Notes: generated by a model from the letters alone, not told the origin. DNA of 64,000 nucleotides from Pseudomonas viciae (GCF_004786035.1 NZ_CP035088.1:2640001-2704000); one strand, 5' to 3'. Positions 39,601 to 47,333 are shown, numbered from the stretch's first letter. Made by a program: numbers and translations.

Positions 39601-39755
39601 GCTATAGAGTTATTACCTACATCATTTTGAAGGGCGCCGAAGGATAATCCGCTATTTCCAGTGGATAGTACGGACACATAGGGACTAGTGTTGCCAATCT
39701 CTGAACTGGATACTGATTTCTTAATGAAATCTCGTAACTGCTGATTATCGAGCAT
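33669..39755 (-). CDS. Giant RTX protein, predicted type I secretion substrate
   Basis: This 2028-residue protein has no N-terminal signal peptide. The first ~220 residues are helical with a GLSFGALQNDVGNN block. Two EF-hand-like calcium loops lie at about 553-565 (DTNRNGVIDSAAE) and 623-635 (DADQNGVSTAGEL). Glycine-aspartate RTX repeats occur at about 1170-1200 (LTGGRGNDRLEGAGGNDVF), 1660-1680, 1800-1835 (LNGGAGADMLSGKGGKNTL) and 1880-1910 (LQGGAGNDLLSGGGGYDRY). Long alanine/serine-rich helical stretches (about 800-900 and 1330-1650) lie between them. The C-terminus should carry the secretion signal. GAGGTG precedes the ATG. Its export system is encoded directly upstream. It lacks the repetitive stalk of LapA-type adhesins, so a toxin, enzyme or matrix protein is possible. 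Confidence 0.88.
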   Translation of the reverse strand: MLDNQQLRDFIKKSVSSSEIGNTSPYVSVLSTGNSGLSFGALQNDVGNNSIARTAFRNILDAEVSLGALTSAQADSLYSKASQNLQLSSTERAMVDKALSAHTSLVDAADEQQLTIIERYVNLALDAASKNPNGPGGLDRNGLDLQFVAELAMWGNRTGGLSSSAQFLETATEVSRQNYESEYLSKQAQFTNTSEVFSRWQERVDEATLSGLLKITIDASNKGLFTPLGLDATLGYFGIKLSTLSDIIDKNAFNVLLDDMTNISIDNIGNVELDADGNIKLNLSSTEFGSATSVLYRSNGIQVSIAGITLIDAPKEAQITIGQQNVSVLNRYGDLSATYRLSSEGVIVTWKNVNGGLTVEQTYGFDGVPVKTTWKQNGTTFTGAEPDLAAFISKSSIQANDSALAGALQAKQAATTDTLGTAADGVAAGTDNAASLRYLQKRLGLEGVSDRWAPIALSGAIPASLTLSNSLAAAIQQAINNAQQRWSTPLASIFNVQVLGFGNQPLHRLPLVLDLSGNGIKLVAPSQSNAVFDLNADGIKRPVGWVGADNGILVFDTNRNGVIDSAAEWFGEAFVVPGSTGPAGKNGFEALAKLTKSGSTVFSRETALINPLTGTSYFDALNVWVDADQNGVSTAGELKTLAALNIKSIDLTSVHDGRQIAGGLIDSTAGFTLNNGARLDIADIGLSVQTSSSPTTSPINPGALIFAEYASKSFAAMAAGQARGVDAALATHAPNFTGLMSALRTWMASARSHTYQGYANPLIKTKDPALITTYEGSNPATQRGNTAGKDVMTLMQQGSAYYTTVRSTLQAVDAGASALARAQSAAQVANAVSTADSRAAAQAQAQTAATAWGAAATSYLNTVGAWATYAAQLEALRGGLNNLVPINQSYTGHLPGGYTFFSPQDSGFAADTFTAYTAVLQLFRDLKIGVDASLGAFAQSAGYAKAYTGVSGGTVTLGNGYNLVLAGQGAQRFVLNSKVDNVLLSQASGQVTLQGFQAGSAGDQIQLLGLGNAAAITSIQGGLRVSAADGQRYVDLLGVTAQSLNLFANFSGVRALSFAGFNQAGVRSLQGNSLNDGQVHVNEITASNLGDTLIGGDWASVLRGGTANDTLVIKGQGYWLDGGGGVDQVSYADATGSVIANLSTGKDSFGSTLYNIENLAGSTWRDILTGSSTNNVLTGGRGNDRLEGAGGNDVFVFDRGDGQDTVFNGVSGNASPSSILKLRAGIKASDLWLSREGNNLVLTVLGSHDRVTVQDWFAADYRKLAAIELDSGLKLGSNGVELAIATQQAWKQANPTFDPLNPSTAGRAPSLAGYFTAQVEIPLVPSVSSVALETKRTFESGSVTQGKGLAGTAVNTATTAVTALSTKITSIRSLAAQVSSVFLNPNQNTYRYQTSQDAQTYIVSTPRDWNSTNPLLGRPSYVTSFQRITALNADAFYIQKTIDISSPSSTSTPAEKLERGVGAVGASITDLTAITSSLSTAVTAGQAVASSATARQSALEQAVKANDTKNLSTAQLAGTAASAFEQGLGRTVVLYQDALSRLSEASLLITRNRDRLGSILPANSTTTTKRFIPTNVLNPNVGTWVDVITTTRYDWASATDKNKAAAILFAQAAAQDAYAAANASMQTYKTALGSILGYTDVRFLSGTNAAATASAAGSLLISGAGSNQGLTGGAGRDTLLFTDIAGAKGHLVKNFQAGLGGDRLLLSAGLTTAYLDQDASTQARVSYATGGPLLTLTGLNLNNLSLYDNLLGVSTVDYSKLVRGIDVSLDSLTPRDFDGFTHVQNLTGSAFADRLSGDSRDNVLNGGAGADMLSGKGGKNTLNGGEGVDTVSYDGAPSGVLVDLSKGTASNGYGGVDRLTGIENVLGSAYDDILSGDAGANRLQGGAGNDLLSGGGGYDRYVTARGKGHDTVVNGIGGVRGELQIDNETRQSLWFARSGNDLRVQLLGSDTDITVQGWYDASVSKLEKIALGGSSSGYVLGAQVDQLVQAMAGFSASHPGFDPKTSGVISDASLLATVNSSWLTTPAT

Positions 39756-39809
39756 AAGCCCACCTCAAATGTATATCGATTTGACTAGGACGGTAGTTTG
39801 AATGCAAGC

Positions 39810-40244
39810 CTATCCACCGTAGCAGTTCTCGTAAATGGCTTTAACTTTCCACTGATCCGTATCGGTGAACTCATTTAGCATCGAAAAATATCCCACCATC
39901 ATATCGTTGCAAACGAAAACTTTTTCTGCGATTTGATTGTGTTTATAAGTGCAGACGCTACCAAAGCTATGGTTTCCATTTGCAACGCCAACAGGAAAGT
40001 CATAGATGTCAGAGCAATTTTTTATAGCTCCCGCGTAGCCTTTGCGCTTCAAGCTTTCATTGAATGATTCTGTGCGTTTAATAATCGTTTTTGGGTCTTC
40101 TATCGTTCTCACGACTGACTCGTTCCCCTTCCACTCGACTTCTCGAGAGAAAACACCAATGGAAAATCCTGAAAGAATAAAAAATGCAATTAATAAATAG
40201 CGTATGCTGACTCTCGCTGCAGAGGGTTTGTATGCTTCATCCAT
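39810..40244 (-). CDS. Small membrane-anchored protein between the T1SS and RTX genes
   Basis: This 144-residue protein begins MDEAYKPSAARVSIRYLLIA. One membrane segment (about residues 13-34) is followed by a periplasmic domain containing three or more cysteines (KNCSDIYDF, GSVCTYKH, VFVCNDMMVG, YENCYGG). The start overlaps the upstream lipoprotein gene by 8 bases, so the two are coupled. The stop is about 55 bases before the RTX start. I recognise no family. Its position suggests immunity or help in export; this is inference. Its base composition is AT-rich. Confidence 0.65.
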   Translation of the reverse strand: MDEAYKPSAARVSIRYLLIAFFILSGFSIGVFSREVEWKGNESVVRTIEDPKTIIKRTESFNESLKRKGYAGAIKNCSDIYDFPVGVANGNHSFGSVCTYKHNQIAEKVFVCNDMMVGYFSMLNEFTDTDQWKVKAIYENCYGG

Positions 40245-40725
40245 TTCTGTAATCTCGTGTTCTAAAAGCGGGACGGCATGGGAAGGTACTAGATATTTTG
40301 GAGTGAATATTTTTGCTTTGTCTGGGAAGGCAGTTTTCCATGTTGTGCCTGAAGTGGGTTGCTCCCTCCTTGGCTCCAAGGTCCATGTAGTAGGGATCGC
40401 TAGCTTTAATGTCTACTGTAAGTTGGTGCGTTTCGGGTTGGAAAGTGACGCGAGTTCTTAGTCCAGTGGCGTTGGTGTCTGGATAATTGCCCGTCTCTAG
40501 TATTCCGTTGTGAGCCTCTGATCTAGTAATGGTTGCGTCCCATTTGGGGTTTTTAACGGATAGTTCTTGAACGGTTTTTTGTGCGCATGAAATAACTTCC
40601 TGAGCCGACACCCGCGAATCTGTCTCCCAGCTTGTCCGTGAATGTGGCTCGACTAGGCTGCAACCGCTTAGCGCCAGTCCATATGTCAGCCAAACACTTG
40701 CCATAGGGAAAAAAGAAACTCTCAT
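40237..40725 (-). CDS. Small putative lipoprotein between the T1SS and RTX genes
   Basis: This 162-residue protein has a lipoprotein signal, MRVSFFPMASVWLTYGLALS, with the lipobox LSGC (Cys22). The mature part contains two further cysteines (VISCAQKTVQ and MENCLPRQ) and a beta-rich core (GLRTRVTFQPETHQLTVDIK). Asp is absent at position +2 after the Cys (Ser instead), so outer-membrane sorting is likely. The start at 40725 was chosen for the signal peptide; an ATG at 40752 is also in frame. I recognise no family. Confidence 0.6.
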   Translation of the reverse strand: MRVSFFPMASVWLTYGLALSGCSLVEPHSRTSWETDSRVSAQEVISCAQKTVQELSVKNPKWDATITRSEAHNGILETGNYPDTNATGLRTRVTFQPETHQLTVDIKASDPYYMDLGAKEGATHFRHNMENCLPRQSKNIHSKISSTFPCRPAFRTRDYRNG

Positions 40726-40814
40726 AGACAGACCTATTTTGTGAACGCACACAGAAGACTGTTTTCGAAACCGAAGACCGAACCTGCTCGTGGAGAAAAA
40801 CTCATGCTGGCTCC

Positions 40815-42224
40815 TTAACGCTCTCTCAAGCTCTCATCAATATGCTGCTGCAAGGGGCTCAAAAAGTAATCGAGCACTCGACGCTGATCGGTTTTCACTT
40901 CGGCCGTGACAGACATCCCCGGCGACAACGCTACGCTTTGCCCGTTGATGATGAGGCTGTTGGTTTTGAGGCGAATACGGCTGCTGTAGATAGGTCCGCG
41001 TTTTTCGTCCTCGATAGCGTCATTGGAGACGCTGAGTACTTCACCCTCGACGGTTCCGTAGCGAGTAAACGTAAAGGTTTCTACTTTTACGGTGACTGCT
41101 TGGCCGGCGCGGACAAAACCAACGTCTTTGTTTTCCAGCATCGCCTCTACTTCCACGGGCTGATCCATAGGGACGATGACCATCAGGGCTTGCGCGGGAG
41201 TGACGACACCGCCCACCGTATGTACGGCAAGCTGTTGTACGGTGCCTGCCACTGAAGCCTTAAGCTGGGTCAAGGTCTCTTGGTAATGCGCCTTCGCTAG
41301 CTGCTGAACCAGGCTTGCTTCTTTTTGGCTAGCTTCCTGTTGCAGATCAAGCATGGCTCGCCGGGTTTGGGCCACCACACCTTCGCGGCGGCGCCGGGCT
41401 TCATTTTGTGCCGCAGTGGACTGCGCCACGCTTGCCTGTTGCACGCTGAGTTGTCGTAATACATCCAGACGAGCCTGCTCTTTTTGCAGATATTCGTGAC
41501 GCGCCACGTACTGCTGGGTGAGCAAGCGTTCATAGTCCTCAGCCAGTCGAGTGGCGATCGGCAGGGTCGTGCGTAAATTCGACACCTGAACCTGGGCCGC
41601 CTGGATATCTGCACTGCGTTGAAGAATCTCGGCATCTGCCAGTTCGAGCTGACTTCTGTACTCCTGATATTGCCCTTGTAACCATCGCTGAGTGGCAAGG
41701 AGCTGATCCGCATTTGCCTCTTGCAGGCTTTCATGCGGAAGCCTTGGTTCCTGCGGATGGTTAATGGCTTCTAACATGGCGGTACTGCGAGCCTGATCAA
41801 TGCGCGCGGCCAGCAAGTCGCTTTGAAGGCGCCGAACCTCTGCACCCGCCGAAGTGGGGTCCAGTTCAATTAATACCTCACCAACACTGACAAGCTGGCC
41901 GTCGCTGACATGAATCGCTTTGACCACGGCTGTTTCACTGGACTGGACGAGCTTGGTTTTCCCGCTAGGAACAATTTTTCCAGGGGCGACGGCCACCACC
42001 TCGATCTTTCCAAAATACGCCCAAGACAGTGCTAGAACAGCAAACACAATGATGGCCCAGATTAAAATTCTGGGAGCTGGGTGGGAGGGGCTTTCTTGCA
42101 GCGTCAAAGCCGCCGGCAAAAACTGCAATTCATGGGGCAAACGCTTTGGCGGTTCCATACGTTTGCGCTGTCGCCAGGATTCACCCCAGACTTGTCGATA
42201 CCGTTGTAACAGTGCCAAGTCCAT
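40815..42224 (-). CDS. Type I secretion membrane-fusion protein (HlyD family)
   Basis: This 469-residue adaptor has a cytoplasmic N-terminus of about 60 residues, one membrane segment (about 54-74, ILIWAIIVFAVLALSWAYFG) and a periplasmic part. The lipoyl-like halves (GKIVPSGKTKLVQ and ASVAGTVQQLAVHTVGG) flank a long coiled coil (about 130-290). The end EVKTDQRRVLDYFLSPLQQ is typical of HlyD/LapC proteins. I chose the ATG at 42224 with AAGGAG nine bases upstream; a TTG at 42251 overlapping the ABC gene stop is an alternative. It links the ABC pump to the TolC-type channel. Confidence 0.9.
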   Translation of the reverse strand: MDLALLQRYRQVWGESWRQRKRMEPPKRLPHELQFLPAALTLQESPSHPAPRILIWAIIVFAVLALSWAYFGKIEVVAVAPGKIVPSGKTKLVQSSETAVVKAIHVSDGQLVSVGEVLIELDPTSAGAEVRRLQSDLLAARIDQARSTAMLEAINHPQEPRLPHESLQEANADQLLATQRWLQGQYQEYRSQLELADAEILQRSADIQAAQVQVSNLRTTLPIATRLAEDYERLLTQQYVARHEYLQKEQARLDVLRQLSVQQASVAQSTAAQNEARRRREGVVAQTRRAMLDLQQEASQKEASLVQQLAKAHYQETLTQLKASVAGTVQQLAVHTVGGVVTPAQALMVIVPMDQPVEVEAMLENKDVGFVRAGQAVTVKVETFTFTRYGTVEGEVLSVSNDAIEDEKRGPIYSSRIRLKTNSLIINGQSVALSPGMSVTAEVKTDQRRVLDYFLSPLQQHIDESLRER

Positions 42225-42247
42225 TTCTACCGACTCCTTGCCTGCAC

Positions 42248-44383
42248 TCAACTCTGCTGCATGCGGTGTAAGCGTGAATAATGCCCCGCTTGGTGGGCCA
42301 GCAACTCGAGATGGGTACCTTGCTCAACGATCTGCCCGCGATCCACTACAAGAATACGGTGGGCGTCGCGTACTGCTGACAGCCGGTGGGCAATGATGAT
42401 CACCGTGCGACCAGCACAAATACTTTGCATGTTCTGTTGAATGACCCGCTCTGATTCATAATCCAGAGCACTGGTGGCTTCGTCGAAAATCAGAATGCGT
42501 GGATTGCCGATCAACGCCCGAGCAATAGCGATCCGTTGCCGCTGGCCGCCGGAGAGCGAAGCACCATGTTCACCGACTTCAGTGTCGTAGCCTTCCGGTA
42601 GCTCGAGGATAAATTCGTGCGCGCCGGCCATTTTGGCGGCATGCATGACGTTCTCTAGTGGGCAGCCAGGGTCAGTCAATGCGATGTTTTCACGGATGCT
42701 GCGGTTGAACAGCATGTTGTCCTGAAGTACTACGCCGATCTGTCGGCGTAATGACGACACGTCGGCCAGCGCCAGATCCATGCCATCAACTAGCACGCGT
42801 CCACGCTCCGGGACATAAAGCCTCTGTAACAGGCGTGTCAGAGTGCTTTTTCCTGAGCCTGAACGACCTACGACACCAATTACTTGGCCAGCCTGGATCT
42901 GCACACTGACGCCTCGCAAAACCTCTGATCCATCGAGGCGGTAACGGAAATGCACTTGATCAAATTCGATGTGACCCTGAAGTGAGGGTAATGCGCTGCG
43001 CGCCGTTTGGGACAGCTCGGTGTGGGTATTGAGGATGTCCCCCAGACGCTGCACTGACACCCCGGTTTGCTGGAAGCTGGTCCATAGCTGGGCAAGACGC
43101 ATAATTGGTTGGGATACTCGACCGGCCATCATGTTGAAGGCAATTAGCGCACCTACCGTCAATTGACCCTCAATCACCAACCGCGCGCCCATCCAGAGTG
43201 TCGCGACGGTCACTAGCTTGCCAATGAAAGACACGCTTTCATTGGCAATCGCCGATAGGTTTTGTGTCTTGAACCCCGCTGCAACGTATCCCGCAATCTG
43301 GTCTTCCCATTTGCGTGCCACTTGAGGCTCAACCGCCATGGACTTTAGAGTGTCGATACCATTCACGGTCTCCACCAGAAAAGCCTGATTCTGGGCTCCA
43401 CGATTGAAACTGTCCTGTAATCGAGCTCGTAGCAGAGGGGTCACAATAAGAGACACCAGGAAATACAGGGGCAGGGATAGTAGGACGATCAATGTTAACC
43501 AGGCGCTGTAATAGAACATCACGACGATGAACACTACCGAGAACAACACATCAAGAACGACGGTGATAGCGTTCCCGGTAAGAAAGCTGCGGATGTTTTC
43601 CAGTTCACGAACACGCGCTACCGAATCCCCCACACGTCGAGCCTGAAAATACGCCAAGGGCAAGTTCAACAAATGACGAAACAACCGCGAACCTAGTTCT
43701 ACGTCGATACGGCTGGCGGTATGGGCGAATAGGTAAGTGCGCAGCCCACTCAATGCGGACTCAAACACCATGATCCCCAGTAGACCGATGGCGACGACGT
43801 CCAACGTGGTCAGCCCGTGGTGCACCAGGACTTTGTCCATGACCACTTGAAAAAACAGCGGTGTGACCAATGCAAACACTTGTAGTACAAAGGAGACCAG
43901 CAGTACTTCGCCTAATAGCTTGCGATATTTGACGATGGCAGGAATGAACCAGGTAAAGTCGAAACGGGAGTTTTCACGCTGTAGGTTCGCATCAGAGCGT
44001 ACCAGGATCAAAGTGCCCGACCACCGTCCCTGCAACGTTTCCAGCGCTATGATCTCTGCTCGTGCCACACGGGGGTCATGGATAACCGCTTTGCTTTGGT
44101 CGACCTTGGCGATAATGAAAAACTCACCGTTATGATCAGTGGCAATCGCGGGAAGAGGGGTATGTTCCAGACGGCTTACAGTCGTCTGTACGGACTTGGC
44201 CTTAAGACCTACTCGTTGAGCGGCTAGCAGCATCTCTCGTGAGCTAAAAAGGCCGCCCTCGCTGCAAAACTCATGAGTCAGTTGCTCAGCACTGATAGCA
44301 ACGTTGTGCAACCGAGCAAGCATGACCAGGCAGATAAGGCCTGTATCTACTGGCGCATCAACGTTTGCTTGTTGTTCATTCAT
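42248..44383 (-). CDS. Type I secretion ABC transporter (HlyB family)
   Basis: This 711-residue exporter has an N-terminal C39-like domain (about residues 1-135) without the catalytic cysteine motif. In HlyB-like pumps such a domain binds unfolded RTX substrate rather than cutting a leader. A six-helix membrane domain (about 150-430) follows. The ATPase has VVGRSGSGKSTLTRLLQ, LSGGQRQRIAIARALI and ILIFDEATSALDYES. I set the start at 44383 (MNEQQANVD) because family proteins begin just before the C39-like domain; ATG at 44431 is possible. The inactive C39 domain fits an RTX substrate. Confidence 0.91.
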   Translation of the reverse strand: MNEQQANVDAPVDTGLICLVMLARLHNVAISAEQLTHEFCSEGGLFSSREMLLAAQRVGLKAKSVQTTVSRLEHTPLPAIATDHNGEFFIIAKVDQSKAVIHDPRVARAEIIALETLQGRWSGTLILVRSDANLQRENSRFDFTWFIPAIVKYRKLLGEVLLVSFVLQVFALVTPLFFQVVMDKVLVHHGLTTLDVVAIGLLGIMVFESALSGLRTYLFAHTASRIDVELGSRLFRHLLNLPLAYFQARRVGDSVARVRELENIRSFLTGNAITVVLDVLFSVVFIVVMFYYSAWLTLIVLLSLPLYFLVSLIVTPLLRARLQDSFNRGAQNQAFLVETVNGIDTLKSMAVEPQVARKWEDQIAGYVAAGFKTQNLSAIANESVSFIGKLVTVATLWMGARLVIEGQLTVGALIAFNMMAGRVSQPIMRLAQLWTSFQQTGVSVQRLGDILNTHTELSQTARSALPSLQGHIEFDQVHFRYRLDGSEVLRGVSVQIQAGQVIGVVGRSGSGKSTLTRLLQRLYVPERGRVLVDGMDLALADVSSLRRQIGVVLQDNMLFNRSIRENIALTDPGCPLENVMHAAKMAGAHEFILELPEGYDTEVGEHGASLSGGQRQRIAIARALIGNPRILIFDEATSALDYESERVIQQNMQSICAGRTVIIIAHRLSAVRDAHRILVVDRGQIVEQGTHLELLAHQAGHYSRLHRMQQS

Positions 44384-44523
44384 CTCGCGTCCATGCCTAC
44401 AAAAGTCTGTGGTGAGTCGGATCTCACCCATCCGTTAATAGATGTGTACGCCATACAGATGATGGCTTTATGACGCCTGCGAATTATCGATAGGTCGTCC
44501 GCCGGGGCTGGTCTAGCCTTTTG

Positions 44524-45936
44524 TTAAAAAGGCTTACGGGCATCGGGCGGAAGAAAGTCGCGATCGGCGTTGTAGCTTTTGGTCATATACATGGCCAAGC
44601 TCGACAGGTCGGCGGGGCTCAATGTCCCGGCTGTCTGCTTGAGTTTTAATGTGTCGATGATGTAGTCATAACGCGCATTGTTGTATTCCCTGACGGCGTT
44701 ATAGAGTTGGCGTTGGGCGTTGAGCACGTCGGCTGTGTTGCGTGTTCCCAGTTCCCGACCTACCTGGCTGGCCTTTACCGATGCCTGAGTAGACAGAATG
44801 GTCTGCCGACGGGCGATGACTTGTTCAACATCCGAGTTGACCGCACGGTGCAGGTTGCGCACATTCTGCACAACCTCACGGCGCAGGTCTTCTCTCTCAT
44901 CTTCGCTTTGTGACAGGCGCTCAGTCGTTTCTCGCACTTGCGAGCGTGTTGAGCCGCCCGAGTACAAAGGGATATTCAACTCAATTCCGACACTTCGTTG
45001 CGCCACATTACCTTGATAATCGGACCGATTGAAATCGGTGGGATTGCTATAGCCGAAGCTGTCGTTGTCACCTCTGCGGTAGGACACCACCGCATCTAGG
45101 GTCGGTGCGAAACCTGCTTTACGTTGACGTTGGACGTGCTCGGCGGCGGCGACCGCAAAGCTGCTCGCCTGCAGTGAAAGGTTTTGCCGTACAGCATTGG
45201 TTACCCATGCATTGGCATCATTGGGCTGCGGTGTCTCAATAGGGAGCTGATGCTCGATACCCTCGATCGTCGAATAGTCTTGTCGTGTTAGACGCGATAG
45301 GGCCTCGAAGGCGTCGTCAACCTTGCGTTCAGCCAGCTTGCGATTAGCCTGAGCATTATCAAATGCAGCTTGGGCGTCTAGCACGTCTGTGATACTTGCG
45401 GCACCATTTTCCAGACGAGACTGAGCTTGCTTCTGTTGTCGCTTAAGAGCCGACTCCTCTGCCTTTGACGCTGCCAGTAAATCCCGTGTGCGCAACACAT
45501 CAAAATAGGCTTGGGCAGCTTTTAGAATCAGCTCTTGCTCTTTGGCCGAATGCTCCAGCTCCGCCTGATTGGTACTGGCCTGAGCTGCCTCAAGAGCGAA
45601 CCAGCGATCGAGTCGAAATATGGGTTGATTCAAATTCGCCTGGAAGACCGATTGACTGCGAGTTCGGGTTAATGTCGGGGCGTCACGCTCCAGTCGTACG
45701 GACTCAATATTGCCGCCCGCGCTGAGAGTAGGGAGCAAGCCAGCGCGCGCCTGGGGAACAGCTTCACGCTGTGCGGCGACTGCATGTCTGGATGCAGACA
45801 AGGTCGCATCGTTGATAACTGCTTGCTGGTATATGCCTAGCAAATCTGCGGTTTTGTCGGATGGATTGGCAGCGGCCCACAGGCAGTTGCACAGCAGACA
45901 ACTCAAAATGCCGCAGATCCTGGCGGAATAGATCAT
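44524..45936 (-). CDS. TolC-family outer membrane channel of the type I secretion system
   Basis: This 470-residue protein has a signal peptide (about 22 residues, ending in CLWAAA). Its two repeats of long helices and short strands are typical of TolC, with NQPIFRLDRWFALEAAQAST in the first half and ELNIPLYSGGSTRSQVRE in the second. It is the first gene of the secretion block, 140 bases upstream of the ABC gene start. It should form the outer-membrane exit for the RTX protein. Confidence 0.9.
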   Translation of the reverse strand: MIYSARICGILSCLLCNCLWAAANPSDKTADLLGIYQQAVINDATLSASRHAVAAQREAVPQARAGLLPTLSAGGNIESVRLERDAPTLTRTRSQSVFQANLNQPIFRLDRWFALEAAQASTNQAELEHSAKEQELILKAAQAYFDVLRTRDLLAASKAEESALKRQQKQAQSRLENGAASITDVLDAQAAFDNAQANRKLAERKVDDAFEALSRLTRQDYSTIEGIEHQLPIETPQPNDANAWVTNAVRQNLSLQASSFAVAAAEHVQRQRKAGFAPTLDAVVSYRRGDNDSFGYSNPTDFNRSDYQGNVAQRSVGIELNIPLYSGGSTRSQVRETTERLSQSEDEREDLRREVVQNVRNLHRAVNSDVEQVIARRQTILSTQASVKASQVGRELGTRNTADVLNAQRQLYNAVREYNNARYDYIIDTLKLKQTAGTLSPADLSSLAMYMTKSYNADRDFLPPDARKPF

Positions 45937-46219
45937 GGAAGTCCATTTGGTAGGGGGTATTGACCGACTCTGTACACGGCAAAAATTTTCGCCGCCCCCA
46001 ATATTAAGAATCCATTGTTACCATTTCAGGTGTTGTCGCTGACTCAATCCCTATAAGTAACGGAGGTTCTGGTGGTCAGCTATCGACTAAAATCGACAGC
46101 CCAGAACTGCTGAATACATGTCAGCCTGACACTCCGAGGTGGCAGGTCTCGGGGCTGCTGCGCACCCCAGCGGGAGCAAGCTCCCTCGCCACAAAAGCTG
46201 TACCGGCTCGAGATACCTG
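45937..46219. other. Region between the TolC gene and the antiporter operon
   Basis: This region probably holds the promoter of the secretion block (AT-rich around 45985-46025). It also holds a partial REP-like hairpin at 46171-46194 (GGGAGCAAGCTCCC), which may end the antiporter transcript. Composition changes here from AT-richer to GC-rich. Confidence 0.5.
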
Positions 46220-46573
46220 TCAGTCGGTTCGGCGGCTGCTCACTTCCGCCGGCACATCGTCCCCCGCCATACGCTTGCGAAACAACGCCGCCCGGGCCAG
46301 CAGCAGGGTGGTTACCGGTACGGTGATCGACAGCAGGATCGGGATAAGCCAGGCATGCAACACTGGCCCGGACTTGAGCGCCGAGAAATAAATGATCGAG
46401 GCCAGTGCCACGCTCCAGGCACCCAGTGTAGAGGCCAGGGCCGGTGGGTGCATGCGCTGGAAATAGTCCTTCAAACGCACCAGGCCGATTGCCCCGACCA
46501 GGGCGAAGAGGCCGCCGAGCACCAGCAGGATCGCCACCGGGATTTCCACCCACATCGACAGTTCGCCGGTCAT
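46220..46573 (-). CDS. shaG: Mrp/Sha-type cation/proton antiporter subunit G
   Basis: This 117-residue membrane protein has three hydrophobic segments. The family block GLVRLKDYFQRMHPPALASTLG is clear. It is the last gene of the operon; its start overlaps the end of subunit F by 4 bases. The complex exchanges Na+ or K+ for protons at the inner membrane and supports pH and salt tolerance. Confidence 0.9.
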   Translation of the reverse strand: MTGELSMWVEIPVAILLVLGGLFALVGAIGLVRLKDYFQRMHPPALASTLGAWSVALASIIYFSALKSGPVLHAWLIPILLSITVPVTTLLLARAALFRKRMAGDDVPAEVSSRRTD

Positions 46574-46848
46574 TCGATTACCTCGCCACGCAGCAGGAAC
46601 TTGGCCAGGGCGAACGAGCCGACAAAGCCGAACAGGGCGATCAGCAGCGCCGCCTCGAAATAGGTGTCACTGGCATAACGGATGCCCAGCACCAACATCA
46701 TCAGCATCGCCACGATGTACAGATAGTCCAGGGCCAATACCCGATCCTGGGCCGACGGGCCCTTGAACAGCCGCCACAGGGTCAACACCATCGCCAGGGA
46801 GAACAGGAACAGGCTCAACAGGATCGCATTGGACAGCAGCGGGCTCAT
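46570..46848 (-). CDS. shaF: Mrp/Sha-type cation/proton antiporter subunit F
   Basis: This 92-residue protein has three membrane segments and the conserved block GPSAQDRVLALDYLYI. I set the start at 46848 (MSPLLSNAI), four bases inside the end of subunit E; the longer open frame upstream is antisense-like sequence. The start and stop overlaps show co-translation with E and G. Confidence 0.9.
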   Translation of the reverse strand: MSPLLSNAILLSLFLFSLAMVLTLWRLFKGPSAQDRVLALDYLYIVAMLMMLVLGIRYASDTYFEAALLIALFGFVGSFALAKFLLRGEVIE

Positions 46849-47333
46849 TCGAAAATCTCCATCAACGGGCGCTCGTAGGTGGCCTTGAAATGCGCGATGA
46901 AAGACGCCTCGTCTTGCAGGTCGAACACATGCATCAGCAGGATGCTGCGATTCAGGGCCAGTTCCGACCAGACTGTCCCGGGTACCACCGTGGTGATCAT
47001 CGACAGCGCTGCCAGGCCGTTGGCATCGCGCAGGTCCAGCGGCACCTTGATGAACTGCGAGCGAGGCGGGCGGCGCCCGGCGTTCAACACACCCCAGGCC
47101 ACCGCCAGGTTCGAGGCGAGTACATCGCGGCCCACCAACAGGAACAGGCGCAGTACCACCCACGGTCGCCGGATACGGATGGGCCGTGGGCGCAGCGGGC
47201 GCATCATCAGCGGCGCGAGAAAGCCCAACGCCGCCCCCAGCAGCAGGTGCCCGGCGCTGAGGGACAGGTTCAGCACCAGCCACAGCAACCAGAGCGCCAG
47301 GGACAGCCACGGAGCGGGAAACAGGCGCTTCAT
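46845..47333 (-). CDS. shaE: Mrp/Sha-type cation/proton antiporter subunit E
   Basis: This 162-residue protein has N-terminal membrane segments (PAPWLSLALWLLWLVLNLSL and LGAALGFLAPLMM) and a cytoplasmic C-terminal part. The latter has the block ANGLAALSMITTVVPGTVW typical of MnhE/PhaE. The ATG overlaps the stop codon of subunit D (ATGA). It belongs to the six-gene antiporter operon. Confidence 0.9.
   Translation of the reverse strand: MKRLFPAPWLSLALWLLWLVLNLSLSAGHLLLGAALGFLAPLMMRPLRPRPIRIRRPWVVLRLFLLVGRDVLASNLAVAWGVLNAGRRPPRSQFIKVPLDLRDANGLAALSMITTVVPGTVWSELALNRSILLMHVFDLQDEASFIAHFKATYERPLMEIFE

Noticed and set aside
33669..39755. LapA-type giant adhesin
   Set aside because: There is no long series of near-identical repeats, and no LapD/LapG-type genes are nearby. 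The protein has scattered RTX blocks and EF-hand-like loops instead.
42248..44383. Bacteriocin-type exporter with an active C39 peptidase
   Set aside because: The N-terminal domain lacks the catalytic cysteine motif, as in HlyB-like pumps for RTX substrates.
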